Shown here: positions 8,765 through 17,047 of the stretch, piece by piece
Layout: the number at the start of each line of letters is the position of its first letter
Position numbering within the stretch: position 1 is the first letter of the stretch
From: Perlucidibaca sp.
Lineage (GTDB): Bacteria > Pseudomonadota > Gammaproteobacteria > Pseudomonadales > Moraxellaceae
DNA length: 64,000 bases
Assembly (NCBI GenBank): GCA_023265995.1
Contig: JAHFSA010000003.1
Span: 248,001 to 312,000, forward strand
Reading direction: 5' to 3'
Notes under the pieces: model-generated
Seen by the model: only the letters and a program-made list of their open reading frames with translations
Told to the model about the DNA's origin: nothing
Databases searched by the model: none
Made by a program: the position numbers and the translations under genes

Positions 8765-8821
8765 AATGCGAATTGAATGCGAACGCTGATTCGCATTAAT
8801 CTCGGGTGACTTTATGGTCAC
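8765..8821 (+). promoter_or_regulatory. Repeat-rich operator candidate upstream of the MpaB-like gene
   Basis: AATGCGAA occurs at 8765-8772 and 8776-8783, and its exact reverse complement TTCGCATT at 8790-8797, so copy 2 and copy 3 make a palindrome with a 6-base spacer. A second palindrome, GTGAC-N6-GTCAC, follows at 8806-8821. Both lie in the 106-base gap before the next gene. The regulator is not identifiable. Confidence 0.5.
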
Positions 8822-8844
8822 GGCATTTTGTCCGGGAGTACTTT

Positions 8845-10107
8845 ATGACGGCCGCTTCAGCCTTTTCCGCGTCACAGGTCTCGTCTCTGGCCGATTTGCG
8901 CAGCGCAAGCCGCTGGCGTGATCCCCGATCTTCGCTGCTGCTCAAGGTCCTCGGCATAGGTCTCGATGACCCGCGCTTCGCCCGCTACAAGCAGGCGCTC
9001 TGGCAGGGCGACCCGCTGGCCGACGAGGTGGCGGCGTGGATTCATGCCAACAAGGGCGGCTGGCAGCTTTTCCAGCAGGCGCTGGAACAGGGCGTGGACA
9101 GCCTGGCTTCGGTGCCGGCGCCGTTCCGTGCCTTCTTTGATCACATCGAGCGGCGACCGCACTGGGTCGACGATGACCTCATGCGTCGGGGCGCCCATGC
9201 CGTGCTGCGTTCGGGCCTGATCGGCACCACGGCGCTGGGCTCGGTCTCGCTGATGATCGGTTACGCCGCCGATGCCGCCGTCAAGCCGCTGGCCATGACC
9301 GGCAATCTCAGCGGCGGCGCCAAGAAGCGGCTCAGCGAAACCTCGCGCTGGACCATCGATTGCGCGCTTTCGGAAACCCTGCCGCGTGACTCCGAAGGTT
9401 TCCGCAGCACGGTGCGCGTGCGCATGATGCATGCCTTCATTCGTGGCAGCCTCGCTCAGCGCCCGGACTGGCGCGCCGATGACTGGGGCGCGCCCATCCA
9501 GCAGCTCGACATGATGGCCACCCAGCTCGAATTCTCGACCATCTTCATGGCCGGCTGCGCGGCCCAGGGTCTGGTCTACAGCCATGCCGAGCGCGAAGCC
9601 ATCATGCATTACTACCGCTACATCTGCTGGCTGATGGGAGTGGATGAGGACCTGCAGCCGCGCACCTTCCGCGAAGGCCTGGAAGCCGCCGCCATCATCA
9701 TGGCCACCAGCGACATGCAGCCCGATGCCGACAGCGCGGCGCTGACGCGCGGCCTGTTCGGCGCCAGCCGCGACATCATGGCGGAGCAGCAGGGCGCGGA
9801 GTGGTTCAAGGCGTTCATGGGTTATCGCGCGGCGGCCTTGTCACGGCTGATGCTGAGCGATCGCGTGGCGGACCGCATGGAAGTGCCGCCGGCGCGTTCC
9901 AGGCTGCCGCTGCTGGCCGGCAGCGCGCTCATCTTCGCTGCCGACCGGCTGCTCGGTCTGGCTCCGGCCACGCGCGCCTGGCGCGATCGTCTCGGCCGCC
10001 AGATGTTCCAGCAGGCGCTGAAGCCGGAGAATTTCGGCTTCATTCCCACCATCTCAGGGCGGGCCGTGGTCAAGGACAGCGTGGCTGTGTCCGGAAGCGC
10101 GGCGTGA
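8845..10107 (+). CDS. DUF2236 / MpaB-type oxygenase family protein
   Basis: A 420-residue protein of the DUF2236 family (MpaB-like and latex-clearing rubber oxygenase relatives, b-type heme proteins). Recognised from the block RRPHWVDDDLMRRGAHA followed by LGSVSLMIGYA at about residues 110-150, the RVRMMHAFIR segment (about 195) with a likely heme-ligand His, and HYYRYICWLMGVDEDLQP near 260. An in-frame start at 8806 exists, but the ATG at 8845 has a GGGAG ribosome-binding site. Substrate unknown. The upstream region carries unusual repeats (8765-8821). Confidence 0.75.
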   Translation: MTAASAFSASQVSSLADLRSASRWRDPRSSLLLKVLGIGLDDPRFARYKQALWQGDPLADEVAAWIHANKGGWQLFQQALEQGVDSLASVPAPFRAFFDHIERRPHWVDDDLMRRGAHAVLRSGLIGTTALGSVSLMIGYAADAAVKPLAMTGNLSGGAKKRLSETSRWTIDCALSETLPRDSEGFRSTVRVRMMHAFIRGSLAQRPDWRADDWGAPIQQLDMMATQLEFSTIFMAGCAAQGLVYSHAEREAIMHYYRYICWLMGVDEDLQPRTFREGLEAAAIIMATSDMQPDADSAALTRGLFGASRDIMAEQQGAEWFKAFMGYRAAALSRLMLSDRVADRMEVPPARSRLPLLAGSALIFAADRLLGLAPATRAWRDRLGRQMFQQALKPENFGFIPTISGRAVVKDSVAVSGSAA

Positions 10108-10109
10108 GG

Positions 10110-10241
10110 ATGTTCAACGATGTGAGAGTGTGCAACGAAAGGAGAGCAGAGATGGACATGACCTTGGTCGAGCACCCCTGGCTCAAGCCGGTGCGCTATA
10201 CGCTGATCAAGCTGGCTGCAGCCTGGGCGCACGCGCACTGA
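10110..10241 (+). CDS. Possible small protein (43 or 29 residues)
   Basis: A short frame directly after the MpaB-like gene. From the ATG at 10110 it gives 43 residues. The better start is the ATG at 10152, preceded by AAAGGAG, giving 29 residues that begin MDMTLVEHPWLK and end AAAWAHAH. It could be an amphipathic or membrane-associated peptide (KLAAAWAH tail). No family recognised. The strong RBS is the main argument; coding potential is otherwise unproven. Confidence 0.35.
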   Translation: MFNDVRVCNERRAEMDMTLVEHPWLKPVRYTLIKLAAAWAHAH

Positions 10242-10255
10242 TGCATCGCAGCAGA

Positions 10256-10282
10256 GGCGCAGCGGTGGTCTGCCGCTGCGCC
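10256..10282. terminator. 10-bp stem between convergent genes
   Basis: GGCGCAGCGG, 7-base loop, CCGCTGCGCC. It lies just after the small frame and 10 bases before the end of the minus-strand SDR gene. The stem is perfect but lacks a T-tract, so it is a probable rather than certain terminator. Confidence 0.55.
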
Positions 10283-10292
10283 ATGACCGGGC

Positions 10293-11120
10293 TCAGAGCC
10301 CGGCAATCTCTTCGCTGAGCTGCCACAGACGCGCCGCGACTTCGCGGTTGCGGCTGATGCGCGAGCTGAAGGCGCGCTTGCGCTTGACGAAATATTCCCC
10401 GTTGAATGCCTTGGCGTCAGCGCTGAGCGCCAGCCAGATCGCCGTGTCGGCGCCCTTGGCCGGGGTCAGCATGACCTTGTCGACCACTTTCTGCGCGAAG
10501 GGCGGCAGCTCGCGCCAGATGCCGGTGGCGACGCCGCCGGGGTGGAAGGCATTGATGCGGATGTTGCTGCCCTGGGTGCGGCGGGCCAGTTCGCGGGCAT
10601 AGATCAGGTTGGCCAGCTTGGCCTGGCCATAGGCGCGCAGATCCATGCGGTGGCGTGCGGCATCACGGAAGCTGGCTTCGTCGATGGTTCCGGTCCAGTG
10701 CGCGACCGAGCTGGTCACCACGACACGGGCCTCGGCTGCGACCTTGAGCTGCGGCAGCAGATGCTCCATGAGGCGGAAGTGACCGAAGTGCATGCTGCCG
10801 ATCATGCTTTCCAGGCCGTTGTCCTGGGTGCGCAGGCCGTTGGTGTAGCTACCGGCGTTGAGCATGACGGTGTCGAGCTGGGTCAGCGTGGTGAGGATCT
10901 GGCGCGCGGCGGCATCGATGCTGTCGAAGTCGGCCAGGTCCAGGGCCACGGCATGCAGGCGGGCACCGGGCACTTCCTGCTCGAGGACGCGGATCACGCC
11001 CAGGGTCTTGCCGAGGTCGCGCGCGGCGATCATGACTTCATGGCCGGCCTTGATGAAGGCACGCACCATTTCCAGGCCGATGCCACTGTTGCCGCCGGTG
11101 ACGAGAATCTGGCGCTGCAT
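10293..11120 (-). CDS. Short-chain dehydrogenase/reductase
   Basis: A 275-residue NAD(P)-dependent SDR. The Rossmann motif TGGNSGIG is at residues 8-15, NAGSY at about 91, the catalytic Ser in VVVTSSVAHW, and YGQAK (Tyr-x3-Lys) at about 165. The arrangement and the FHPGGVATG segment resemble the retinol-dehydrogenase-like SDRs, whose bacterial substrates are generally unknown. It follows the crp-like gene on the same strand after 97 bases. Confidence 0.88.
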   Translation of the reverse strand: MQRQILVTGGNSGIGLEMVRAFIKAGHEVMIAARDLGKTLGVIRVLEQEVPGARLHAVALDLADFDSIDAAARQILTTLTQLDTVMLNAGSYTNGLRTQDNGLESMIGSMHFGHFRLMEHLLPQLKVAAEARVVVTSSVAHWTGTIDEASFRDAARHRMDLRAYGQAKLANLIYARELARRTQGSNIRINAFHPGGVATGIWRELPPFAQKVVDKVMLTPAKGADTAIWLALSADAKAFNGEYFVKRKRAFSSRISRNREVAARLWQLSEEIAGL

Positions 11121-11217
11121 GAGTTTTCCCCTGGATGTGTAGGTGGTGATGAGGGCACGAGCTTAGCCACTGCCGGCGCCGGCAACAACCATGAGCGGAT
11201 GGCTGGAGCGTCGGCGT

Positions 11218-11916
11218 TCAGCCGCCGCTCTGCACGATGGTTTGCAGCAGCTGGCGATCGCGGATGAGCACGCGGCCGTACTCGAGCGCAATGCCGCCGC
11301 GTTCGCGCAGGGCATTGAGCTCCTTGCTGATGGTCTGGCGCGAGACATTGAGCATGCGCCCCAGCTCCTCCTGCGGCAGATGCAGGCGGATCAGCACGCC
11401 CTCGGCGGTGACATCGCCATAGCCGTCGGCGAGCTCCAGCAGGCGCGCGGCGAGGCGGGCGGGCAGGGGCAGGAAGGCTTCGTACTCTATCCAGTCGAAG
11501 CTGCGCCGCAGCTTGCGGCAGAGCATGCGCAGGAAGTGCGGATAGAGCTCCGGGCGGGCGGCCAGCAGCGCCAGGAAGCGTTCGCGCGGAATCAGCAGCA
11601 GTTCGGTGCTGCCGACGGCATAGGCGGCATGCGTGCGCGGCAGACCATCGAACATGGATATCTCGCCAAACCAGCCGCCAGGCTCGAACAGGTTGACCAG
11701 CAACTCGCGTCCGTCGCTGGCGTTGGCGCTGATGCGCACGCGCCCGGACAGCACGCCGTAGAGTCCGTCGGCGGCATCGCCCTTGGCGAACAGGCGCTCG
11801 CCATCACCGAGACGGCGGCGTTGCGCGAACTCGGCCAGTTGCGCCACCACGCCATCGGGCAGGTCGCGGAACCATTCGCTGCTGCCCAGGGTCTGGCTGA
11901 CGGGGGTATCGGGCAT
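11218..11916 (-). CDS. Crp/Fnr-family transcriptional regulator
   Basis: A 232-residue regulator. The cyclic-nucleotide-binding beta-roll spans about residues 15-130, with GDGERLFAKGD and the phosphate-binding-type loop PGGWFGEISMFDGLPRTHAA. A C-terminal winged HTH spans about 150-225 (LPQEELGRMLNVSRQTISKE). No Fnr-type cysteine cluster is present, so an iron-sulfur sensor is unlikely; ligand unknown. It is divergent from the DUF962 gene and upstream of the SDR gene on the same strand. Confidence 0.9.
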   Translation of the reverse strand: MPDTPVSQTLGSSEWFRDLPDGVVAQLAEFAQRRRLGDGERLFAKGDAADGLYGVLSGRVRISANASDGRELLVNLFEPGGWFGEISMFDGLPRTHAAYAVGSTELLLIPRERFLALLAARPELYPHFLRMLCRKLRRSFDWIEYEAFLPLPARLAARLLELADGYGDVTAEGVLIRLHLPQEELGRMLNVSRQTISKELNALRERGGIALEYGRVLIRDRQLLQTIVQSGG

Positions 11917-12036
11917 GACGGGTTCGCACTCCGGTTCGGGTCATCATGGCGGCTGGGCAAGTGTCGGCGGCTTGACAGATTTCCTGCGCCGGCGCCGCCA
12001 CACTGCCGGTATCAACCATAACCGAGCTGATGTGCC

Positions 12037-12528
12037 ATGCGAACCCTGTCCGAGTTTCTCGCCGAGTACAGCAAGAGTCACCGCAACACACTGAACCAGG
12101 TCATCCACATGATCTGCGTGCCGGTCATCTTCTTCTGCAGCCTGGGCCTGCTCTGGGCCGTACCGGTCGGGCAGTGGCTGGGCCTGGATGCGGGGCCGGC
12201 CCGCTGGCTCAACGGCGCCACCCTGTTCGCGCTGCCGGCACTGATCTTCTATGCCGTCATGTCAGTGGGCAGCCTGCTGGCCATGACGATCTGGTTCGCA
12301 GTCAGCCTGGCCGGCATCATCGCCATCGAGCAGTCCGGTCTTTCGCTGGTCACCGTCAGCGCCAGCCTCTGGCTGGCAGCCTGGGTCGGCCAGTTCTACG
12401 GCCACAAGGTCGAAGGCGCCAAGCCCTCGTTCGCCGACGATCTGGTGTTCCTGCTCATAGGCCCGCTCTTCGTCATGGAAAAGCTGTATCGTGGCTTCGG
12501 CCGCGCCGGTGCTGATGCGCAGGTCTGA
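12037..12528 (+). CDS. DUF962 / Mpo1-like membrane protein
   Basis: A 163-residue protein of the DUF962 (YGL010w/Mpo1-like) family. Visible hallmarks are the N-terminal FLAEYSKSHRNTLNQVIHM and the late GHKVEGAKPSFADD, followed by LLIGPLFVMEKLY. These His-containing motifs form the iron site in yeast Mpo1, a dioxygenase of 2-hydroxy fatty acids. About four hydrophobic segments. The bacterial role is not established. It is followed after 12 bases by a PanE-like gene, probably one transcript. Confidence 0.85.
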   Translation: MRTLSEFLAEYSKSHRNTLNQVIHMICVPVIFFCSLGLLWAVPVGQWLGLDAGPARWLNGATLFALPALIFYAVMSVGSLLAMTIWFAVSLAGIIAIEQSGLSLVTVSASLWLAAWVGQFYGHKVEGAKPSFADDLVFLLIGPLFVMEKLYRGFGRAGADAQV

Positions 12529-12540
12529 AGGCGGGACTGA

Positions 12541-13578
12541 ATGGGGAGGGCGGACGTGGCCAGGATATGCATCTACGGTGCCGGCAGCATAGGCTGCTAC
12601 CTCGGCGGTCGTCTTGCCGCCACGGGAGCCTCGGTCACCTTCATAGGCCGCCCGCGCATGCAGGATGAACTGCTGCGCCACGGTCTGCACCTGACCGACT
12701 ACCTGGGCGCCGACCTGCGTGTCGCCGCTACCGACATCCGCTACAGCACCACAGCCGATGCCGCCGCCGACGCCGATCTCGTGCTCGTCACCGTCAAGTC
12801 GGCAGCCAGCGAAACGGCCGCGCGCGAGCTTGCCGGCGTGCTCTCGCCCGATGCGCTCGTGCTCAGCTTCCAGAACGGCACCGGCAACGCCGACGTGCTG
12901 CAGCGTGGCCTGCCGGCACATCGTGTGATTGCCGGCATGGTGCCGTTCAACGTGGTGAATCACGGCGACGGACACTTTCATCAGGGTTCCGAGGGGCACC
13001 TCGATGCCGCCGCGCATCCCGGCCTGGCGGCTTTCCAGCCCTTGTTCGCGCGCGCCGGTCTGGCGCTGATGCTGCAGCAGGACATGACCGCCGTGCTCTG
13101 GTCCAAGCTCCTGCTCAACCTCAACAACCCCATCAACGCGCTCTCCGGAATCCCGCTCAAGGCCGAGCTCTCGCAACGCGCCTATCGCCGTTGTCTGGCC
13201 CTGGCCCAGCAGGAGGCTCTCGGGCTGATCGACGCCGCCGGCATCAGGCTGGTTCGCCTCACGCCGTTGCCGCCGCACTGGATCCCGCGCCTGATGAGCG
13301 TGCCCGACCTCCTCTTCCGCCGCCTCGCCAACCGCATGCTGCAGATCGACCCGCTGGCGCGCTCATCCATGTGGGAAGACCTGGAGGCCGGTCGTCGCAC
13401 CGAGATCGACTGGATCAATGGCGAGATCGTTCGCCTCGCGTCCCGGCTCGGTCGTCAGGCCCCGGTCAACGCCCGCCTGATCGCCCTGATCCGCGCGGCG
13501 GAGCAGGGTGGTGAACGCGCCTGGTCAGGCCCGGACCTGCTCGCCGAGCTGCAGGCTGCCGCTGTCGTGCGAGCATGA
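12541..13578 (+). CDS. panE: 2-dehydropantoate 2-reductase (PanE/ApbA family)
   Basis: A 345-residue NADPH-dependent ketopantoate reductase-family protein (pantothenate pathway). The dinucleotide motif is IYGAGSIGCYLGG near the N-terminus, the catalytic-type Lys is in LVTVKSAAS, and the C-terminal domain has VLWSKLLLNLNNPINALSG and SSMWEDLEAGRRTEID. The ATG at 12541 is given, but a GTG at 12556 has GGGGAGGG in front of it and would yield the more usual short N-terminus. It is slightly longer than the roughly 300 residues typical of PanE, so it may be a paralogue with another 2-keto acid substrate. Confidence 0.85.
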   Translation: MGRADVARICIYGAGSIGCYLGGRLAATGASVTFIGRPRMQDELLRHGLHLTDYLGADLRVAATDIRYSTTADAAADADLVLVTVKSAASETAARELAGVLSPDALVLSFQNGTGNADVLQRGLPAHRVIAGMVPFNVVNHGDGHFHQGSEGHLDAAAHPGLAAFQPLFARAGLALMLQQDMTAVLWSKLLLNLNNPINALSGIPLKAELSQRAYRRCLALAQQEALGLIDAAGIRLVRLTPLPPHWIPRLMSVPDLLFRRLANRMLQIDPLARSSMWEDLEAGRRTEIDWINGEIVRLASRLGRQAPVNARLIALIRAAEQGGERAWSGPDLLAELQAAAVVRA

Positions 13579-13648
13579 TCCGGCATTGCGCCAAGCGACT
13601 GTTTTCCATGCCATTGCCGGAAATTCAGACACTCGCAAGGCGCTCTCC

Positions 13649-13677
13649 TTGACACCCCCAGGACCCCTGCATACCAT
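13649..13677 (+). promoter_or_regulatory. Sigma-70-type promoter of the tRNA pair
   Basis: TTGACA (13649-13654), a 17-base spacer, then TACCAT (13672-13677). The -35 is perfect and the spacing ideal. Transcription would start about 35 bases before the first tRNA. Confidence 0.75.
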
Positions 13678-13719
13678 GCGCCCCGCACATGCGGCCATGG
13701 CCGCTGGTGCCGACAGTCT

Positions 13720-13795
<76 letters not shown>

Positions 13796-13799
13796 GATT

Positions 13800-13875
13800 G
13801 TCCCCATCGTCTAGAGGCCTAGGACATCGCCCTTTCACGGCGGTAACCAGGGTTCGAATCCCTGTGGGGACGCCA
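13800..13875 (+). tRNA. tRNA-Glu (anticodon TTC)
   Basis: A 76-base cloverleaf starting GTCCCCA, paired with TGGGGAC. The anticodon loop CTTTCAC contains TTC, the T-loop is GGTTCGAATCC, and CCA is encoded. It is only 4 bases after tRNA-Ala, so both come from one precursor. Confidence 0.95.
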
Positions 13876-13915
13876 AAAATGAAAAAGCCCGCCTTGTGCG
13901 GGCTTTTTCATTTTT
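13876..13915 (+). terminator. Intrinsic terminator of the tRNA operon
   Basis: A long symmetric hairpin: AAAATGAAAAAGCCCGC, loop CTTGT, GCGGGCTTTTTCATTTT. GC core with A and T runs, placed right after the tRNA-Glu CCA. Confidence 0.9.
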
Positions 13916-13955
13916 ATCTCTTCACAAGGATTGGGGCGCGAAAGGTCGGGTTCGA

Positions 13956-13983
13956 CAACTGGCGCCCGAAGGGGCGTCAGTTG
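13956..13983. repeat. 12-bp hairpin in the tRNA-DMT gap
   Basis: CAACTGGCGCCC, loop GAAG, GGGCGTCAGTTG, with one G-T pair. It lies in the 175-base stretch between the tRNA terminator and the transporter gene. No T-run follows on either strand, so a terminator role is doubtful. Apart from it I see nothing definite in 13916-14090. Confidence 0.6.
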
Positions 13984-14090
13984 AACGGAGACGGCGCAGC
14001 CGGCGACGGTAATCCCGGCGCCTGTCATGCTGTAAAGTGTGCTCGAACACATGCTTGCCAGCCCAATCCACCCTGCAAGAGAACGCGTCA

Positions 14091-14951
14091 ATGCCTCATG
14101 CACGCGCAATGATTCTGACGCTGTTGGCGCTCATCGCATTTGCGGGGAACTCGCTGCTGTGTCGTGCCGCGCTCGCTCATACCCACATTGATGCGGCCAG
14201 TTTCATAACGGTTCGCCTGCTCTCCGGCGCTGTCGTTTTGTGGTGTCTGGCATGGCTGCGTGGGGGCATGCGCACGGGCAGCGGCAACTGGCTGTCGGCG
14301 TTCGCCCTGTTCGCATACGCCGCGGCCTTTTCCTTCTCCTATGTGCATCTGACGGCGGGGGCAGGCGCGCTGCTGCTGTTCGGCGCCGTACAGACCACCA
14401 TGATCAGCCATGGCATCTGGTCGGGCGAGCGCATGCGCCTGCTGCAGAGCCTTGGCCTGGCTCTGGCCTTTGGCGGACTCATCGGCTTGCTCCTGCCCGG
14501 ACTGTCCGCGCCACCGCTGGCGGGTGCCTTGCTCATGCTCGTCGCAGGCATCGCCTGGGGCATCTATTCCTTGCGTGGCAGGAGCGCGGGAGACCCGCTC
14601 AAGGTCACCGCAGGAAACTTCATGCGGGCCGTCCCCATGGCGCTGGCCTTGAGTCTGCTGCTATCGGATCAGGCGGCATTGGACCCGGCGGGCGTGGCTT
14701 ACGCCATGCTGTCTGGCGCGCTGGCCTCGGGCGTGGGCTATGCCATCTGGTATACGGCTCTGCCATTGCTGAAATCGACCACTGCCGCCACGGTGCAGTT
14801 GAGTGTTCCTGTCATCGCGGCACTGGGTGGGGCGGTCTTTCTGGGCGAGCCGTTGACGCTGCGTCTGCTGGCCGCATCGGTGGCCATTATTGGCGGCATT
14901 GCCCTGGTGGTCCTGGCAGGCAAGCGCAAGGCGATACCTGTCAAACGTTGA
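14091..14951 (+). CDS. DMT-superfamily (EamA-type) exporter
   Basis: A 286-residue inner-membrane protein with about ten hydrophobic helices in two repeated EamA halves. Typical features are the start LTLLALIAFAGNSLLCR, the middle LLLPGLSAPPLAGALLMLVAG and the C-terminal half TVQLSVPVIAALGGAVFLGEP. Such proteins export metabolites or amino acids; the substrate cannot be read. The frame opens at 14037, but the ATG at 14091 begins just before the first helix. It is not obviously in an operon. Confidence 0.85.
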   Translation: MPHARAMILTLLALIAFAGNSLLCRAALAHTHIDAASFITVRLLSGAVVLWCLAWLRGGMRTGSGNWLSAFALFAYAAAFSFSYVHLTAGAGALLLFGAVQTTMISHGIWSGERMRLLQSLGLALAFGGLIGLLLPGLSAPPLAGALLMLVAGIAWGIYSLRGRSAGDPLKVTAGNFMRAVPMALALSLLLSDQAALDPAGVAYAMLSGALASGVGYAIWYTALPLLKSTTAATVQLSVPVIAALGGAVFLGEPLTLRLLAASVAIIGGIALVVLAGKRKAIPVKR

Positions 14952-15135
14952 GGGCAGTGGCCCCAAGCTGGGTCTCTGCCTGAATGATGGCCCCGGAAAA
15001 ATTCCCCGGACCAAACTGGCGAACCGCCATCCCCTGTGCCATCTCTTGACTCGGGATCTGCCTTCGCGGCTCCCGGCCGGCAGGATGCCGGCCTGATCGC
15101 AGCGCAGTCATGCGCTGCCTGTTCAGGGAGAGAAC
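14952..15135. other. Non-coding gap with one hairpin
   Basis: A 184-base gap. The only clear structure is GGCCGGC, loop AGGAT, GCCGGCC at 15075-15093, without a T-run. A GGGAGAG ribosome-binding site for the lipoprotein gene lies at its end. No promoter could be called with confidence. Confidence 0.4.
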
Positions 15136-15696
15136 ATGGACATTCGAGCCCATGCCGTGCTGCTCGCTGCCAGTCTGGCGGCCTGCAGCGGCAACGCCAG
15201 CGTCGGCCCCGGGCCGGCGCCAGCTTCCACGCCCGTCAGCCAGCCTGCGCCTGATCCGGTATCCCCGCCAGGGCCAGTGGCCGAGCCCATGCCCGAGCCT
15301 GTGGTCGAGGATCGTTCCGCCGATCCGGCCGGCACTGACGCCGACGGCAACGGCATCCGCGACGACATAGACCGCCTCATCGCCGACCGTTACGCGGCCA
15401 GTCCCGCCCTGCGCCATGTCGCCGAGCAGAAGGCTCGTGCCATGCGGCAGTTGCTGCTGGCCACCACGCGGGAAGAGGCCCTGCGTGCGGGTGAGCAGAT
15501 CGCGCGGGCGTCGAGCTGCGTCTTCAAGGTGCTGCCCTTCGCACAGCCAGGGGCCGTGACCACCCGCGAGGCCATGTCGCGTGATATCGAGGGTTTGACC
15601 ACCAACACCCGCGAGCGCCTGCGCCTGTATCTGGCGGCCAACAACCTTGCCGGCGGCGGCTATTTCTCGCAGCCGCCGGAACCGGTCTGCGATTGA
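15136..15696 (+). CDS. Putative lipoprotein with Pro-rich linker and a DxDGNG motif
   Basis: A 186-residue protein. The N-terminus MDIRAHAVLLAASLAAC ends in a lipobox LAAC (Cys17), so export and lipidation are likely. A Pro/Ala/Glu-rich linker covers about residues 20-65. A calcium-loop-like DADGNGIRDDID, as in thrombospondin type-3 repeats, follows at about 68-79. The rest is helical with two cysteines (about 127 and 185). No known family for the C-terminal part. Its stop overlaps the RBS of the next gene (AAGGAGG at 15696-15702), so the two are translationally linked and probably act together. Confidence 0.7.
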   Translation: MDIRAHAVLLAASLAACSGNASVGPGPAPASTPVSQPAPDPVSPPGPVAEPMPEPVVEDRSADPAGTDADGNGIRDDIDRLIADRYAASPALRHVAEQKARAMRQLLLATTREEALRAGEQIARASSCVFKVLPFAQPGAVTTREAMSRDIEGLTTNTRERLRLYLAANNLAGGGYFSQPPEPVCD

Positions 15697-15707
15697 AGGA
15701 GGTCATC

Positions 15708-16973
15708 ATGAAAGCACTGATCGTCGCCTTCATCCTCGTGCTCTGCGCGGTCTGCCCGGCGCGTGCCGGGCAGAACTGCCAGCCGGCCGACGAGAAGTTT
15801 CGTGTCGTCTATGGCAACGGCATCCTCACTACCCAGGAAGAGGCCAGCAACAGCCGCAGCCAGCTCGCCGAGGCCATGGGCAGCAGCCACAACGGCCAGC
15901 ACGTGGCCTTCGATCTGGCCTACAACGCCAGCGAGGGGCCATTCCGCGATCTCGTGCAGGCGCTGGATCAGCATATGGCGCAATACAGCCGCGAAACCCT
16001 GCACTGGCTGCACGGCAAGGGCATGGTGCCGGACTGGTTCGCGCAATGGCAGGAGGACAGGTTGCTGGCGCGTTACCAGGCCACCGCGCCGGAGCTGGCC
16101 GATCATGTGCAGAAATACAGGGAGGCCATACTGCAAGGGCAGAAGGTGCTGCTGGTGGCGCATTCACAGGGCAACTTCTACGCCAATCAGGCGCGCGAGA
16201 TGCTCGCCGGCAGCGAGCCGGCGGTGCCCATGGCCAGTTTCGGCATCTACTCTGTGGCCACGCCGGCTGACCAGGTGGGTGGTGAGAGCGGGCCGTACCT
16301 GACCAATCATCGCGACATCATTCTCATGGTGCCTGGCAGCCTGGCGCAGAATTGGCAGCTGGCGCATGCCGAGGATGGCCGGGTGGCGGACGACACCGGG
16401 CGTGTCAGTGCCCACGGCTTTCTGGAGACCTATCTGTCCACGGCCTTCAATGCCCGTGCCGCGCTGATCGCCGGCACAGGTCAGCGCATGGATGCGCTAC
16501 AGGATCCGCCGCTGGTAGCCGGCAGCGGACCGATCTCCGCCACCCTGGTCTGGGACGTTGATCAGACTGACGTGGACCTGCATGTTTTCGAGCCCGACGG
16601 TCATCATGTCGACTACCGCAACCCAGAGGGCGGCAGCGGCATTCTCGATATCGACAATATCGACGGCTTCGGCCCCGAGCACTACTACACCGACTGCAAC
16701 CAGCTGCAGGTCGGCGACTATGCCTTCGCGCTCAATTACTACCAGGACCGTCAGAGCGGACAGCCGCCCGGTCCGGCTCGCGCGGTCAACGTCACCCTGA
16801 CCCTGAGCGTGCCCGGCGCCAGCCGCAGCTTCAGCCTGAACATGAGCACCCACATGGGCGAGGATGGGGATGACGCGCCGCAGCCGGTGGGGCGGATCAG
16901 CGTCGAGCGCATCAGCGACCCGGGCAATCCCAATCGCGATGGTCTCTTGCGCTACGAGATCAGTGAAAGCTGA
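15708..16973 (+). CDS. Secreted alpha/beta-hydrolase-like protein with C-terminal DUF2135-like domain
   Basis: A 421-residue exported protein. The signal peptide covers about residues 1-20 (ending CPARA). The first half contains VLLVAHSQGNFYANQAREML at about 145-164, a serine-hydrolase nucleophile elbow of the form AHSQG. The C-terminal part from about residue 265 has WDVDQTDVDLHVFEPDG and YRNPEGG, the pattern of the YfaP/DUF2135 domain with its acidic, probably metal-binding loops. The start is fixed by AAGGAGG before the ATG at 15708. Enzyme substrate unknown. It is paired with the upstream lipoprotein. Confidence 0.7.
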   Translation: MKALIVAFILVLCAVCPARAGQNCQPADEKFRVVYGNGILTTQEEASNSRSQLAEAMGSSHNGQHVAFDLAYNASEGPFRDLVQALDQHMAQYSRETLHWLHGKGMVPDWFAQWQEDRLLARYQATAPELADHVQKYREAILQGQKVLLVAHSQGNFYANQAREMLAGSEPAVPMASFGIYSVATPADQVGGESGPYLTNHRDIILMVPGSLAQNWQLAHAEDGRVADDTGRVSAHGFLETYLSTAFNARAALIAGTGQRMDALQDPPLVAGSGPISATLVWDVDQTDVDLHVFEPDGHHVDYRNPEGGSGILDIDNIDGFGPEHYYTDCNQLQVGDYAFALNYYQDRQSGQPPGPARAVNVTLTLSVPGASRSFSLNMSTHMGEDGDDAPQPVGRISVERISDPGNPNRDGLLRYEISES

Positions 16974-17047
16974 GCCGGCCGTCCGCCGGTGGTTGTGACA
17001 GGAAGGGCAGGACTGCCATCATGCGGGACATCAATCGGGAGCCCGCC

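Noticed and set aside
11960-12036. TTGACA near 11973 as promoter for the DUF962 gene
   Set aside because: No -10-like hexamer at 16-18 bases.
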